A stretch of DNA of 13,573 bases from Pseudomonadota bacterium (GCA_021795255.1 JAJYPQ010000067.1:1-13573), one strand, 5' to 3'. Counted from the first letter of the stretch, positions 6,496-13,573 are shown. The notes: generated from the letters alone by a model not told the origin. Made by a program: numbers and translations.

Positions 6496-7564
6496 GGCTA
6501 TCCTCCCTCTTTGACGGACCGTCAAACCGAGGATCCAGATAATTGGTAAGAGGCACCGCGGCATCAGCTGAAACCGGCCAATAGTCCGGGTCTCGCGGCA
6601 CATGGAGGGTACCGACCGATCGTGGCGGAACTGACTCAAGCTCCCGCTCGTCTTCCTCGAGCAATGGGCGCGCCAAGTGTGCGGCGCCAAGGCCGACGCC
6701 GGAGGCAAGCGAGGCGCCGGTGGACGTCAGGGCCCCCAGATAGGGGCTCACTATGGGGCTTGCGGCGCCGGCGTTTTCGACAAGGCTTGCTGTGATGTAG
6801 GGGGCGGCTACCAAGACCGCGCAGAGAATGAGATTCAGGATCGTAAAGAGCATGTGCGCGTACACGATCATGTAATCGCTGGGTCCCAGGATTTTTTGAA
6901 GATCGGCCACTGCCCGAGTAAAGATCGGCGAAAAGACTGCGAGTAAGAGCGCCTGGACGACAGGCCAAAGGACGAAAAACCCCATAAGCTTCGCGAATCC
7001 GCGCAAAAGGGATAAGGTTCGGCTCAGGGCCAAGGGAATGGCAATGAGGCCGTAGAGAAAAGCGATTTCGTAGCCGATCGCCTGGGCGATCCGCAAAAGC
7101 GCCTCAAGGAATGTGGCCATGACGAGTGTCGCGTAGTAAAACAATACCGTAGTCAGGCGCAGCGGGAAGGCGTTGAGCTCTTTGATGGTCCCCCAGACGC
7201 CGCTTGGGCCATGGCCCGCCGTCCTCAACAATGCCGCCATGCGCGCGGCCACCCCGCGTAACGACCCGAGATGGGCCATGGCCGCATACAGGGCATTGAG
7301 ATAGTGCGAGACCAGTTGGCCGACCTCAAAATAGGCCACCAAGAGCGTGCCCCACACGGCGATATCCTTAAACGCCTGACTAAAGCGCCCCATACCCAGG
7401 ATGGCATCAGACTGAGTCTCCAAAAGCCGCGTATAGAGGGCGATAAGGAAAAGCGATGGCGTGACCGTGGTCATGAGCGCCCGCGCTACGGGGGTGGCCG
7501 CACGGAAGACTCCGCGAGGGGCAAGATTGGCCAGAAGATCGGCGACGAGCGAGACGCTATTCAT
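6482..7564 (-). CDS. virB6: VirB6/TrbL-like polytopic membrane protein
   Basis: A 360-residue integral membrane protein. Hydrophobic helices are visible at about 30-48, 66-86, 134-157, 164-182, 190-218 and 233-256. A Gly/Ala-rich segment follows (265-298, GAASPIVSPYLGALTSTGAS and onward) and then a charged tail of about 60 residues (LLEEDERELESVPPRS to the end). VirB6/TrbL proteins form the inner-membrane part of the substrate channel, and the helix after a long loop plus the position directly after the VirB5-like gene fit. The family is poorly conserved, so the call rests on topology and gene order. Start ATG 7564 overlaps the preceding TGA as ATGA. A TraG-N-like protein is the main alternative. 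Confidence 0.65.
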   Translation of the reverse strand: MNSVSLVADLLANLAPRGVFRAATPVARALMTTVTPSLFLIALYTRLLETQSDAILGMGRFSQAFKDIAVWGTLLVAYFEVGQLVSHYLNALYAAMAHLGSLRGVAARMAALLRTAGHGPSGVWGTIKELNAFPLRLTTVLFYYATLVMATFLEALLRIAQAIGYEIAFLYGLIAIPLALSRTLSLLRGFAKLMGFFVLWPVVQALLLAVFSPIFTRAVADLQKILGPSDYMIVYAHMLFTILNLILCAVLVAAPYITASLVENAGAASPIVSPYLGALTSTGASLASGVGLGAAHLARPLLEEDERELESVPPRSVGTLHVPRDPDYWPVSADAAVPLTNYLDPRFDGPSKREDSHDGP

Positions 7565-8184
7565 GGGGTTTCCCCGAAGGCCTTGTACAGGGCCCTAGCG
7601 CGCATCGGCAAATCGCGCCCATTACGGCGTTCGGCGGCCCGGCGGATGGCGCGCCTCTGCGCCGAGCGTGCATTGGCCGCCGCAAGAGCCGCAAGCGTCG
7701 CTGTCGCCTGGGCGGTCACATCGTCACTAGTCTTTTCACCGATAGGGGTAGCGGCGAGCCGGATGTCTTCGCCCGTCCCGCGCACCAGCCAATTGAGGCG
7801 CGCAAGTTCATGAAAGCGCCGGATTTGTTGCCGATAGTACCATCCGGCGTCCGATCCCGATCTCGCTACGCCTCGTACCCACCCCAAATCGGCCCCTAGG
7901 GCTCCGGGGATTCCGGCCGGCAAGGAATTCGCCTCGTACCGCAATAGACTTCCGTTGGCGATACCTTTGGCATCGCGCTGGGCGTTTTTGAGTATCTGTT
8001 GCACGGCCTCCATGCGTCGCAACTCATCTCGCGCCGTGCGGCAGATCTCCAGGGTCTGATTAAAAAGACTCATAAGCTCGGCGTGGACCGGCGGATCGAA
8101 GGTCACGTCACCCACCCCGAGAAAGGCCAAAGCCGTGCCTGTCCCCAAGACCCACAACAGAACGGCATAGAGGCTATTTTTCAT
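7561..8184 (-). CDS. virB5: VirB5/TrbJ-like periplasmic T4SS protein
   Basis: A 207-residue exported protein. Residues 1-20 (MKNSLYAVLLWVLGTGTALA) form a signal peptide with an A-L-A cleavage site. The mature start FLGVGDVTFDPPVHAEL resembles the V-[FV]-D-P-x-x-x-A/x motif at the start of TrbJ/VirB5 proteins. The rest is helical and charged: a coiled-coil-like stretch at 38-72 and Arg/Ala-rich helices at 118-207. VirB5/TrbJ proteins are minor pilus components that act as tip adhesins and help the pilin VirB2 assemble; the position between VirB4 and VirB6 is canonical. Start ATG 8184 overlaps the VirB4 stop by 11 nt. Confidence 0.65.
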   Translation of the reverse strand: MKNSLYAVLLWVLGTGTALAFLGVGDVTFDPPVHAELMSLFNQTLEICRTARDELRRMEAVQQILKNAQRDAKGIANGSLLRYEANSLPAGIPGALGADLGWVRGVARSGSDAGWYYRQQIRRFHELARLNWLVRGTGEDIRLAATPIGEKTSDDVTAQATATLAALAAANARSAQRRAIRRAAERRNGRDLPMRARALYKAFGETP

Positions 8185-10492
8185 GGTCGCACTCCAAAAA
8201 CCTGGCGATCCGTACGAGCGGATCGTCCGCTTCGCGCCCGATCGACTCCTTGCGCGCCAGGCCGTCCGGGGTCGTGTCTGCCAAGGCCAGGACGAAGGCC
8301 GGGAAGCTCAGCTTAAGGGCGTAGTAATGATGACCAACCGACCGGATGGCCGGCCGCCAAGGGAGGCCCAGGGGGAACGGAAGGCGGCGCCAAATGGAGA
8401 GGGCCTGGGCCGGCATACCGATACGTTCCGCGATTTCGTCCCAGCCGTCGCTGCGATAGAGCAATGACCGCAGTGGCATCGAGTTGACAATCTCCTTTTC
8501 CAGAGAATCGATTTCCGTGAGTCCTTGAGTGACAATGTCGATGGCCGCCGCCTCCTTGCGTCCCATGCGAGCAATCTCCGAAACAAGGCGCCGCAGAACC
8601 TCCGGCGCGTGCGCCACAAGCCTGTGGATCTCGTCCAAAAGGACGCGCGCGTGGCGGACGTTAGCGAACGCGAGGTTCAAAAATCGCAGGCAGAGAAACA
8701 CGAGGTAGAACGTAAGGAGCTTGGGGCTTGCGCGATCTACGTCTCTTAGATCTATGCCGCTAATACCCACGCTCACCTGGACATTGTCAGCCCCCGCAAA
8801 TATCCTCCCTTCCGGGGTCTCCAAAAAACTATGGAGGTTGGCCGACATTCTCTGTGCGGCCTGCCTTTGCTCGGGGCTTGCATCGCTTAGGGATTCCAAA
8901 GACTTCAAGAAATCGACGAGACCGGGATCGCTGGTCGCCGCGCCGACATAGAGACGGCCGAGAGCGGCGGCTCCGGCCGCGGCTTCGTGAAAATCGAGCA
9001 CCGTTCGGCCGTCCGTCAAAATGAACGCCAAAATATTCAGAGTCCCAGACTCCAAGAGCGGGTCAAGACCGGAAATCCCGGCCGACCTTGGCGGGAGAGG
9101 ATTTACCGCCGCAGCCGACGGATCGAGCCTTGTATAGATTCCCCCCAAGGCCTCCACGACCCAGCGATACGTTCCCCCGATCTCCAGGACATACCAATCT
9201 ATACCGAGCGGATAGGTCTCCGCGATCGTGGCCACCTTGTCGACACCTTTCCCGGCGCCGGTCATAGCTACGGTGAAGCCGTGGGCTACGGTCTGACGGC
9301 TGTAATCGAAGGCTACGGCCTGTCCCGCGAGCCCTACCCGAAGCGACTCGTGATAATCAGACCCTGATCGAAACACCTGGACGGGCGCCATATTCACGAT
9401 CTGGGCCGAGTGGTCGGGACGCCAAAGCGGCGACCGGTAGCCCTGGCCGGGTTGGGAGGTACGAAAGAACGGCAGCTGAATAAATTCGTCGCCGCGGACG
9501 CGGCCTCCAAGGGCCTCTATGCGGCCGACAAGGCGTTCGACCTCGAGCCTCTGGTTTTCGTCGAATTCAACACAAATCACAAAGGCGTTGCGATGGATCG
9601 AGAGATCGGATTGGGCCACAGTCTGCCGGAACCCCTGCATATCCTGAATAATGGCGGACTGGCGCTCACGACCCTTATGACCCATAGTACCGTGCGCCAA
9701 GCGGTCTGCCCTCTCGGAGACGCGCAAGGCGTGCTCCGTGTCCGCCGCCAGAACGACCTGACTCACGTGCAGGCGAACCGGTCCGGACGCAACCGACAAA
9801 ATCCAAGCCGGGTCGGCTTGCGGGTATAAATGCAGATAGAAGACCTTGACACGCCTCGTATTGACCTCGATGTGGCGGCCCTTTGTCTGCGGGGGGGAGA
9901 TGATGATCTGCTCGGACAGAGATAGCCAGGGGTCGATGCAGGTAATCGGCCTTCCCTGGTCATAGCTTTTTTGGATCAACGCCGCGTACTCAACGAGCGT
10001 GGCTACGCGCCCACCGGGAAGTAAGGCCGCGAGCCGGCGCGCCAATGTCTCCACATCTTGACTGTGATCCGCTTGCCGACGCAGGGCCTTGCGAAGGCGC
10101 TGACGGCGCTCCGGTAGACGACCAACTACCAATGCGACGCTATTGGTAACGATGTGCGGCGCAAGATGGTCTGCCATCGCAGTCCTAAACGCGCGGCTAA
10201 AAGGGCTTTGGCGGGGCGCCGACTCATAAACCGCCAGATAGTCGCGGACCGCCCCCGGAGACGACTCGCGCCATAAATGGCATTCCAGCCAATGCCCGTA
10301 AGGCAAGGCGGCTAGGACATTTTTCATAAGGCTCCAGGCCTGCGCGCGAGAGGCGGCGTCCTCGAACTCGCCGTCAAGACCTTGCCATAGGATCGCCGCA
10401 GACATGGCGCCGTCCGTATGGGCCATAGCGTGCCCTGTCAGTCCGTGGGACCAGGTATAGAGATCACAATAGCGGCGCGCGCCTAGACCCAT
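8174..10492 (-). CDS. virB4: VirB4/TraC-type T4SS ATPase with atypical P-loop
   Basis: A 772-residue ATPase of the VirB4/TraC/TrbE family, which powers pilus assembly and substrate transfer at the inner membrane. Numbered from ATG 10492, the P-loop is AMTGAGKG (409-416). Then come WYVLEIGGTYRWVVEALGG (433-451), matching the family's GxSYxxLxxxLGG and NP (VNPLP, 463-467) elements. Walker B is RVLLDEIHRL (616-625), and ARMGRKEAAAIDIVTQ (641-656) matches the R-K and TQ motifs of the family. Residue 416 is Gly (GGT codon, 9247-9245) where Ser/Thr normally coordinates magnesium. The Asp after the P-loop strand in many homologues is Glu here. I chose ATG 10492 because AGGAGG lies 4 nt before it and the overlap with the VirB3-like gene is only 10 nt; an upstream in-frame start would overlap about 55 nt. 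Length is normal for the family and no frameshift is seen. Confidence 0.85.
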   Translation of the reverse strand: MGLGARRYCDLYTWSHGLTGHAMAHTDGAMSAAILWQGLDGEFEDAASRAQAWSLMKNVLAALPYGHWLECHLWRESSPGAVRDYLAVYESAPRQSPFSRAFRTAMADHLAPHIVTNSVALVVGRLPERRQRLRKALRRQADHSQDVETLARRLAALLPGGRVATLVEYAALIQKSYDQGRPITCIDPWLSLSEQIIISPPQTKGRHIEVNTRRVKVFYLHLYPQADPAWILSVASGPVRLHVSQVVLAADTEHALRVSERADRLAHGTMGHKGRERQSAIIQDMQGFRQTVAQSDLSIHRNAFVICVEFDENQRLEVERLVGRIEALGGRVRGDEFIQLPFFRTSQPGQGYRSPLWRPDHSAQIVNMAPVQVFRSGSDYHESLRVGLAGQAVAFDYSRQTVAHGFTVAMTGAGKGVDKVATIAETYPLGIDWYVLEIGGTYRWVVEALGGIYTRLDPSAAAVNPLPPRSAGISGLDPLLESGTLNILAFILTDGRTVLDFHEAAAGAAALGRLYVGAATSDPGLVDFLKSLESLSDASPEQRQAAQRMSANLHSFLETPEGRIFAGADNVQVSVGISGIDLRDVDRASPKLLTFYLVFLCLRFLNLAFANVRHARVLLDEIHRLVAHAPEVLRRLVSEIARMGRKEAAAIDIVTQGLTEIDSLEKEIVNSMPLRSLLYRSDGWDEIAERIGMPAQALSIWRRLPFPLGLPWRPAIRSVGHHYYALKLSFPAFVLALADTTPDGLARKESIGREADDPLVRIARFLECDHEK

Positions 10493-10752
10493 AACGCCTC
10501 CTGGGAGGCGGCCTTGGTGTCCCAATAGCACACCCATTGGACGCGGGAAAACACGATATCGTCACCGACGCTTGCGGCCCATACCCCAGGAGGTAGCAGA
10601 GAAAGACCCGCCAGCAAAGCGAGCGTCGCCAAGGGGCCTGGCAAAACCACGGCCGAAAGCAGGCCCATAAGAGTGCCGAGCCCGGACAGGGCGGCCAGCA
10701 CCGGAAGGCCAAGTATCCGTGGCGGGGCCAAGCGCTTATTGAAGGGACTCAT
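10483..10752 (-). CDS. virB3: VirB3-like inner-membrane protein
   Basis: An 89-residue protein. The start MSPFNKRLAPPRILGLPVLA matches the N-F-x-x-L-x-x-P-x-x-x-x-G-V/L-P pattern of VirB3/TrbD/TraL proteins. Hydrophobic segments lie at about 14-38 and 39-60. VirB3 sits in the inner membrane, binds VirB4 and is often fused to it. Here it overlaps the VirB4 start by 10 nt, in agreement. Start ATG 10752 overlaps the VirB2-like stop as ATGA. Confidence 0.7.
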   Translation of the reverse strand: MSPFNKRLAPPRILGLPVLAALSGLGTLMGLLSAVVLPGPLATLALLAGLSLLPPGVWAASVGDDIVFSRVQWVCYWDTKAASQEALWV

Positions 10753-11051
10753 GAGCCGACAACCAAGGCCGCGATGCCATAGGCGCTTGCCGCCAGTATC
10801 AAGCCAATGACGCTCCCTATGACATAACTCTTACCCCGCTCCCCCTGGCCGATCGCAAAGTAACCGGCGCCTATAAGGATTCCTACGATAGCGAGGATAC
10901 TTACGATCAAGGCAATGACGTCGGTAATGGCGTGCGCCCGCTCCTCGAGCGTCATGCGCAGATCCGCCCCCTGCGCATAGCTTGGTAAACGGATCGCCGC
11001 CGACGCGGTCCTCGCCGAAAACGCGACAGCTAGAACAAACAGTCGTTTCAT
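10749..11051 (-). CDS. virB2: VirB2/TrbC-like pilin
   Basis: A 100-residue pilin precursor. Residues 1-18 (MKRLFVLAVAFSARTASA) are a signal peptide with cleavage after A-S-A. Two membrane helices follow (about 42-66 and 76-97), separated by a short polar loop GQGERGKS, the layout of VirB2/TrbC pilins. Start ATG 11051 has AAGGAG (11062-11057) 5 nt upstream. It is the first gene of the secretion series; about 650 nt of non-coding DNA lies before it. Confidence 0.75.
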   Translation of the reverse strand: MKRLFVLAVAFSARTASAAIRLPSYAQGADLRMTLEERAHAITDVIALIVSILAIVGILIGAGYFAIGQGERGKSYVIGSVIGLILAASAYGIAALVVGS

Positions 11052-11326
11052 GGTCGCTCCTTCAAAAGAAAGGCCACACCTTAGCGACGGCCATAAAGAG
11101 ACGCTATTGGGACAAGGGCGATGGGCGTTTGGTCACAGTCGTTTCGTAGGAAAGGAGGCCCGGGGCAAGGAGTACGGGCGGTATAAAGACACCTCAGTCC
11201 GCCAGAGCGACACCGACCCTAATCCGGACCAAAGAACGGCCCGTATCGACCGTCCGCTAGGACGAACGGCAAAAAAGACACAGGACCTGTAACAAGCCGA
11301 ACTTTTTATGAATATCGCAATACATG

Positions 11327-11379
11327 GGCCCGGCCTGGGCCGTTTTTGGCCAGATAGGCCGAAAAGTCGCCTAAAAGGC
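11327..11379 (+). terminator. Terminator-like hairpin plus two adjoining stem-loops
   Basis: Three short inverted repeats lie end to end. GGCCC-ggcct-GGGCC (11327-11341) is followed after one G by TTTTT (11343-11347), the shape of a weak plus-strand intrinsic terminator. TTTTGGCC-agata-GGCCgAAAA (11344-11364) has one bulged G. GCCT-aaa-AGGC (11369-11379) is perfect. No plus-strand gene lies just upstream, so if functional the terminator would stop transcription antisense to the secretion operon leader or insulate the downstream promoter. On the minus strand there is no T run after the stems. Confidence 0.35.
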
Positions 11380-11446
11380 TCAGGGAGATGGCAATGCGAC
11401 CCTGACGCCACACCGCGCTCGCCTGGGAACCGATGAGCAATACGTG

Positions 11447-11475
11447 TTGACCACCCGCCATTTAGTCGCTAAATT
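11447..11475 (+). promoter_or_regulatory. Sigma70-like promoter covered by a palindrome operator
   Basis: TTGACC (11447-11452, five of six to the -35 consensus) and TAAATT (11470-11475, four of six to the -10) are spaced by exactly 17 nt and point toward the flavin oxidoreductase gene. The perfect palindrome ATTTAGTCGCTAAAT (11460-11474, 6-nt arms, 3-nt centre) covers the spacer and -10, where a dimeric repressor would block RNA polymerase. On the minus strand a weaker pair, TTCACT and TAAATG with a 17-nt spacer, uses the same palindrome and points to the secretion operon. The regulator is not in the window. Confidence 0.5.
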
Positions 11476-11705
11476 GAAGCAAGTGAACGCCTGCGACTCG
11501 ACCGTCCTTGCATTCTCAGACTGCGGCGCTTCAGGCCGCCCACCCATAGATCCCGGTCGCCAGAATCTTCGACCGACCAAAGAGCTAGGCCGTAGCCATC
11601 ACGGTGGCGGCGCGAAAGGACGATTGACCGCCCCGAATCGGCCGATCTTTGGTGCCTTTCCAGATCCCCAAATCGTACGCGGCCGCCGCTAGGGAATAAT
11701 CTTTT

Positions 11706-12995
11706 GTGATGAAATGCGTGAACGACTTCCGTCTCCGTCTCGCCGGACACGAGCTGGTACCCATCATCGTCGGCGGCATGGGTGTCGACATCTCGGCTGC
11801 GCAGTTGGCGCTTGAAGCGGCGCGGTTGGGCGGCATCGGACATATCTCGGACGCCATGGTGCCCACCGTTTCCGATCGCCGATTCAAGACCAAATTCGTC
11901 GCCGAAAAACTTAAGAAATATAAATACAACGTATTGAACAACGATAAGGCCGATGTGCAGTTCGACCTAGCGCGTCTTGCGGAGGCCACGGCGCTGCATG
12001 TCGGCCGTACCATGGAGGCCAAAAAAGGTCCGGGGCTCATCTTCATAAACTGCATGGAGAAGCTCACCATGAACGCGCCGCGCGAAACCCTGCGCGTCCG
12101 GCTTATCGCGGCCATGGATGGCGGCATTGATGGCATTACCTTGGGGGCGGGCCTACACTTGGGGTCGCTTGCGCTCGTCCAAGATCATCCCCGGTTTCGT
12201 GACGTGCAATTCGGGATAATCGTATCGTCATTGCGGGCACTTCTGCTATTTTTACGCAAGAGCGCCCGTCTCGAGCGCCTCCCGGACTACATCGTGGTCG
12301 AAGGACCGCTCGCCGGCGGCCACCTCGGCTTCGGTATGGATTGGGCGCAGTATGACCTGAAGACGATCGTCGCCGAAATATTGCAATACCTCGCGCAACA
12401 AGGCCTCGCTATCCCCGTTATCCCCGCGGGTGGGATATTTACGGGCAGCGATGCTGCCGAATTTCTGGAATCCGGTGCCGGCGCCGTACAAGTCGCGACC
12501 CGCTTTACGGTGACAAACGAATGCGGGCTGCCGGAGAAGGTGAAGCAGGAATACCTGCGTGCGCGCGAGGAGGACATAGAGGTCAATCTAATCTCACCGA
12601 CTGGTTATCCCATGCGCATGCTAAAGCGGAGTCCCGGGATTGGGGCCGCCATTCGGCCGAACTGCGAAGCCTACGGATATCTACTCGACGGCGCGGGCCA
12701 CTGCGCCTATATAGACGCCTATAACGACGAACGCGAAGCTCGAGGCGCCGATACCGCTTTTTCAGTAAAGGGTAAGACTTGTCTTTGTACCCACATGCGC
12801 AACTTTGCCATATGGACCTGTGGCCATTACACCTACCGCCTCAAAGACACGACCCGGCTTCTCGCCGACGGGAGTTACGCGCTACTCACCGCCGAACATG
12901 TTTTCCATGACTACCAGTACAGCAAGGAACACGAGGTTTGCCTGCCTAGCCCCGTTTGCCACCCTAACGCGGGCCCTGCAAGACGTCTCAGCTAG
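11706..12995 (+). CDS. NAD(P)H-dependent flavin oxidoreductase / nitronate monooxygenase family
   Basis: A 429-residue cytoplasmic TIM-barrel flavoenzyme of the 2-nitropropane dioxygenase / nitronate monooxygenase group. FMN-site elements are visible: IIVGGMGVDIS (20-30) at the first strand, VEGPLAGGHLG (198-208) with the His of the GGH motif, VIPAGGIF (238-245), and GAGAVQVATRF (257-267) binding the phosphate. The C-terminus carries a conserved Cys-rich extension: Cys320, Cys333, the TCLC pair (359, 361) and WTCGHYTYRLKDTT (370-383), then LTAEHVFHDYQ (394-404). This extension is known in one subgroup and may bind a metal or Fe-S cluster; that is inference. The true substrate is often not nitronate; members include enoyl-reductase-like and unknown oxidoreductases. 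Start GTG 11706 or ATG 11709; an AGGGA lies about 12 nt upstream. It is divergent from the secretion operon, and a 225-nt leader separates it from the predicted promoter. Confidence 0.8.
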   Translation: MMKCVNDFRLRLAGHELVPIIVGGMGVDISAAQLALEAARLGGIGHISDAMVPTVSDRRFKTKFVAEKLKKYKYNVLNNDKADVQFDLARLAEATALHVGRTMEAKKGPGLIFINCMEKLTMNAPRETLRVRLIAAMDGGIDGITLGAGLHLGSLALVQDHPRFRDVQFGIIVSSLRALLLFLRKSARLERLPDYIVVEGPLAGGHLGFGMDWAQYDLKTIVAEILQYLAQQGLAIPVIPAGGIFTGSDAAEFLESGAGAVQVATRFTVTNECGLPEKVKQEYLRAREEDIEVNLISPTGYPMRMLKRSPGIGAAIRPNCEAYGYLLDGAGHCAYIDAYNDEREARGADTAFSVKGKTCLCTHMRNFAIWTCGHYTYRLKDTTRLLADGSYALLTAEHVFHDYQYSKEHEVCLPSPVCHPNAGPARRLS

Positions 12996-13081
12996 CTAAG
13001 CCCCGAGAATCGGCCACTCGCGAGGCCTCTGACTTCGCTAACTCGCTCTCACCTACCAGGCTTTGCTTACGTAATCGCTAA

Positions 13082-13464
13082 GAAAGCGTGGCCATAAGCA
13101 ATTGGGCACTGACCTGCGCCTTGATCACAGATTTGACGGCCGTGGGTTGCCAATTTTCCTTGGACGACTTCGGGAGCGAGGTCAGTTCGTATGCCTACCT
13201 AAAGAGCCTTCCGATCCGCTTTCTGAAGATCGACGGCCACTTCGTCCAAAACATCCACAGCGATCCGGCTGACAAGAGCACTGTCGTGGCTGTACCCATA
13301 TGGCCCATAGCGTCAATATTCAAACAATGGCCGACTGGCTAGAAAATGGCGGAATGCTCGCGACCCGGGCGGATATCGGCTTTGACTTCGTCCAGGGAAA
13401 CGACATCGGGGCCCAAAGCCCCTGGTTTTCGACATCTTTGGTGCCACACCATCCCAAGGCCTAA
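13082..13464 (+). pseudogene. Decayed EAL-domain (c-di-GMP phosphodiesterase) remnant
   Basis: The frame from 13082 reads ESVAISNWALTCALITDL, then CQFSLDDFGSEVSSYAYLKS and FLKIDGHFVQNI, the second half of an EAL domain, including the metal-binding DDFG and the catalytic Lys of FLKIDG. After VVAVPI (ending 13300) homology continues in another frame from 13303, AHSVNIQTMADWLEN through IGFDFVQGNDIGA, to a TAA at 13462-13464. Two extra bases (or one lost) therefore break the frame at about 13301. An in-frame TAA lies just before the first Glu codon, and the EAL motif itself, the N-terminal half and any GGDEF domain are absent; 87 nt upstream is the flavin oxidoreductase stop. Intact members hydrolyse cyclic di-GMP. 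This copy is very probably inactive. Confidence 0.8.
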
Positions 13465-13573
13465 GCGCTTTCGAGGCGCGCGCCGGGTTAAGCGTCGTCG
13501 CCAAAAACCACCGCAAATCGGCAACGGGCTAGGATCGGCGTTGAAGTTGGCTCAAAGGGACCCGTACTTCGCC

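Larger units (their letters stand above)
11052..11705. other. Divergent intergenic region, non-coding
   Basis: Between the pilin gene and the flavin oxidoreductase gene I see no convincing gene. Short open frames exist on both strands but have no recognisable protein pattern or good ribosome site. The stretch holds an 11-nt palindrome ACAGGACCTGT (11280-11290), a 5-bp CGTCC-gcta-GGACG hairpin (11251-11264), the hairpin cluster and the operator-covered promoter listed separately. About 225 nt after that promoter lie before the flavin oxidoreductase start, which would be a long 5' leader. The DNA leading to the secretion operon (11052-11250) has several T-rich tracts but no promoter I can place with confidence. 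Confidence 0.5.

Noticed and set aside
6496..6708. Longer N-terminus for the VirB8-like protein starting at 6708
   Set aside because: It would overlap the VirB6-like gene by more than 200 nt; ATG 6495 has a strong ribosome site and gives the normal VirB8 topology.
11444..11692. 82-codon plus-strand open frame ending just before the flavin oxidoreductase
   Set aside because: Its start lies inside the predicted -35 region, it has no ribosome site, and the translation resembles nothing; treated as leader DNA.
11469..11843. 124-codon minus-strand frame overlapping the start of the flavin oxidoreductase
   Set aside because: It overlaps the well-supported N-terminal coding part of the flavin enzyme and its Arg/Ser-rich translation has no pattern.
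12996..13081. Possible tRNA or attachment site between the flavin oxidoreductase and the EAL remnant
   Set aside because: No cloverleaf arms or CCA end can be assembled; only short palindromes such as CTCGCGAG (13017-13024) are present.

Overview
The window is a GC-rich, proteobacterial-looking segment. Almost the whole of it, from about 11.05 kb down to the left edge, is one minus-strand gene series. On the plus strand at the right end are a flavin oxidoreductase gene and a decayed EAL-domain gene. I cannot name the organism. The protein styles (VirB-type secretion genes, an EAL remnant, two outer-membrane proteins) indicate a Gram-negative proteobacterium, and an environmental gamma- or acidithiobacillus-like host is only a guess.

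Core region (11051 down to 2411, minus strand): ten genes without a single intergenic gap. Each start overlaps the previous stop by 4 to 14 nt, and the last four junctions (5872, 5108, 4374, 3832) can each be read as a GTGA overlap. Gene order and protein features give a VirB-type type IV secretion / mating-pair apparatus: VirB2-like pilin, VirB3-like, VirB4 ATPase, VirB5/TrbJ-like, VirB6/TrbL-like, VirB8/TraE-like, a beta-rich two-domain protein in the VirB9 slot, and a short VirB10-like C-terminal domain. An outer-membrane beta-barrel-like protein and a large Ig-like lipoprotein follow. No VirB1, VirB7, VirB11, VirD4, relaxase or origin of transfer is visible here. The VirB4 P-loop ends in GK-Gly rather than GK-Ser/Thr.

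Left region (2297 down to 38, minus strand): a class II aminoacyl-tRNA-synthetase-like amino acid:[carrier protein] ligase, followed by a protein that looks like two fused GNAT-type acyltransferase lobes. A possible 10-residue leader peptide is translationally coupled to the second gene. Together they suggest that an amino acid is loaded onto a carrier protein and passed to an acceptor. No carrier-protein gene lies in the window; it may lie just beyond position 1. Only 113 nt, without an obvious terminator, separate this pair from the secretion genes, so co-transcription is possible.

Right region: a roughly 650-nt intergenic stretch (11052 to 11705) separates the divergent secretion operon and flavin oxidoreductase gene. 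It holds three short hairpins, one of them terminator-like on the plus strand. It also holds a good sigma70-type plus-strand promoter whose spacer and -10 box are covered by a 15-nt palindrome, as expected for a regulated promoter. The flavin oxidoreductase (nitronate monooxygenase / 2-nitropropane dioxygenase family with a Cys-rich C-terminus) appears complete. It is followed by an EAL phosphodiesterase pseudogene that has lost its N-terminal half and carries a frameshift. The last 100 nt show nothing recognisable.
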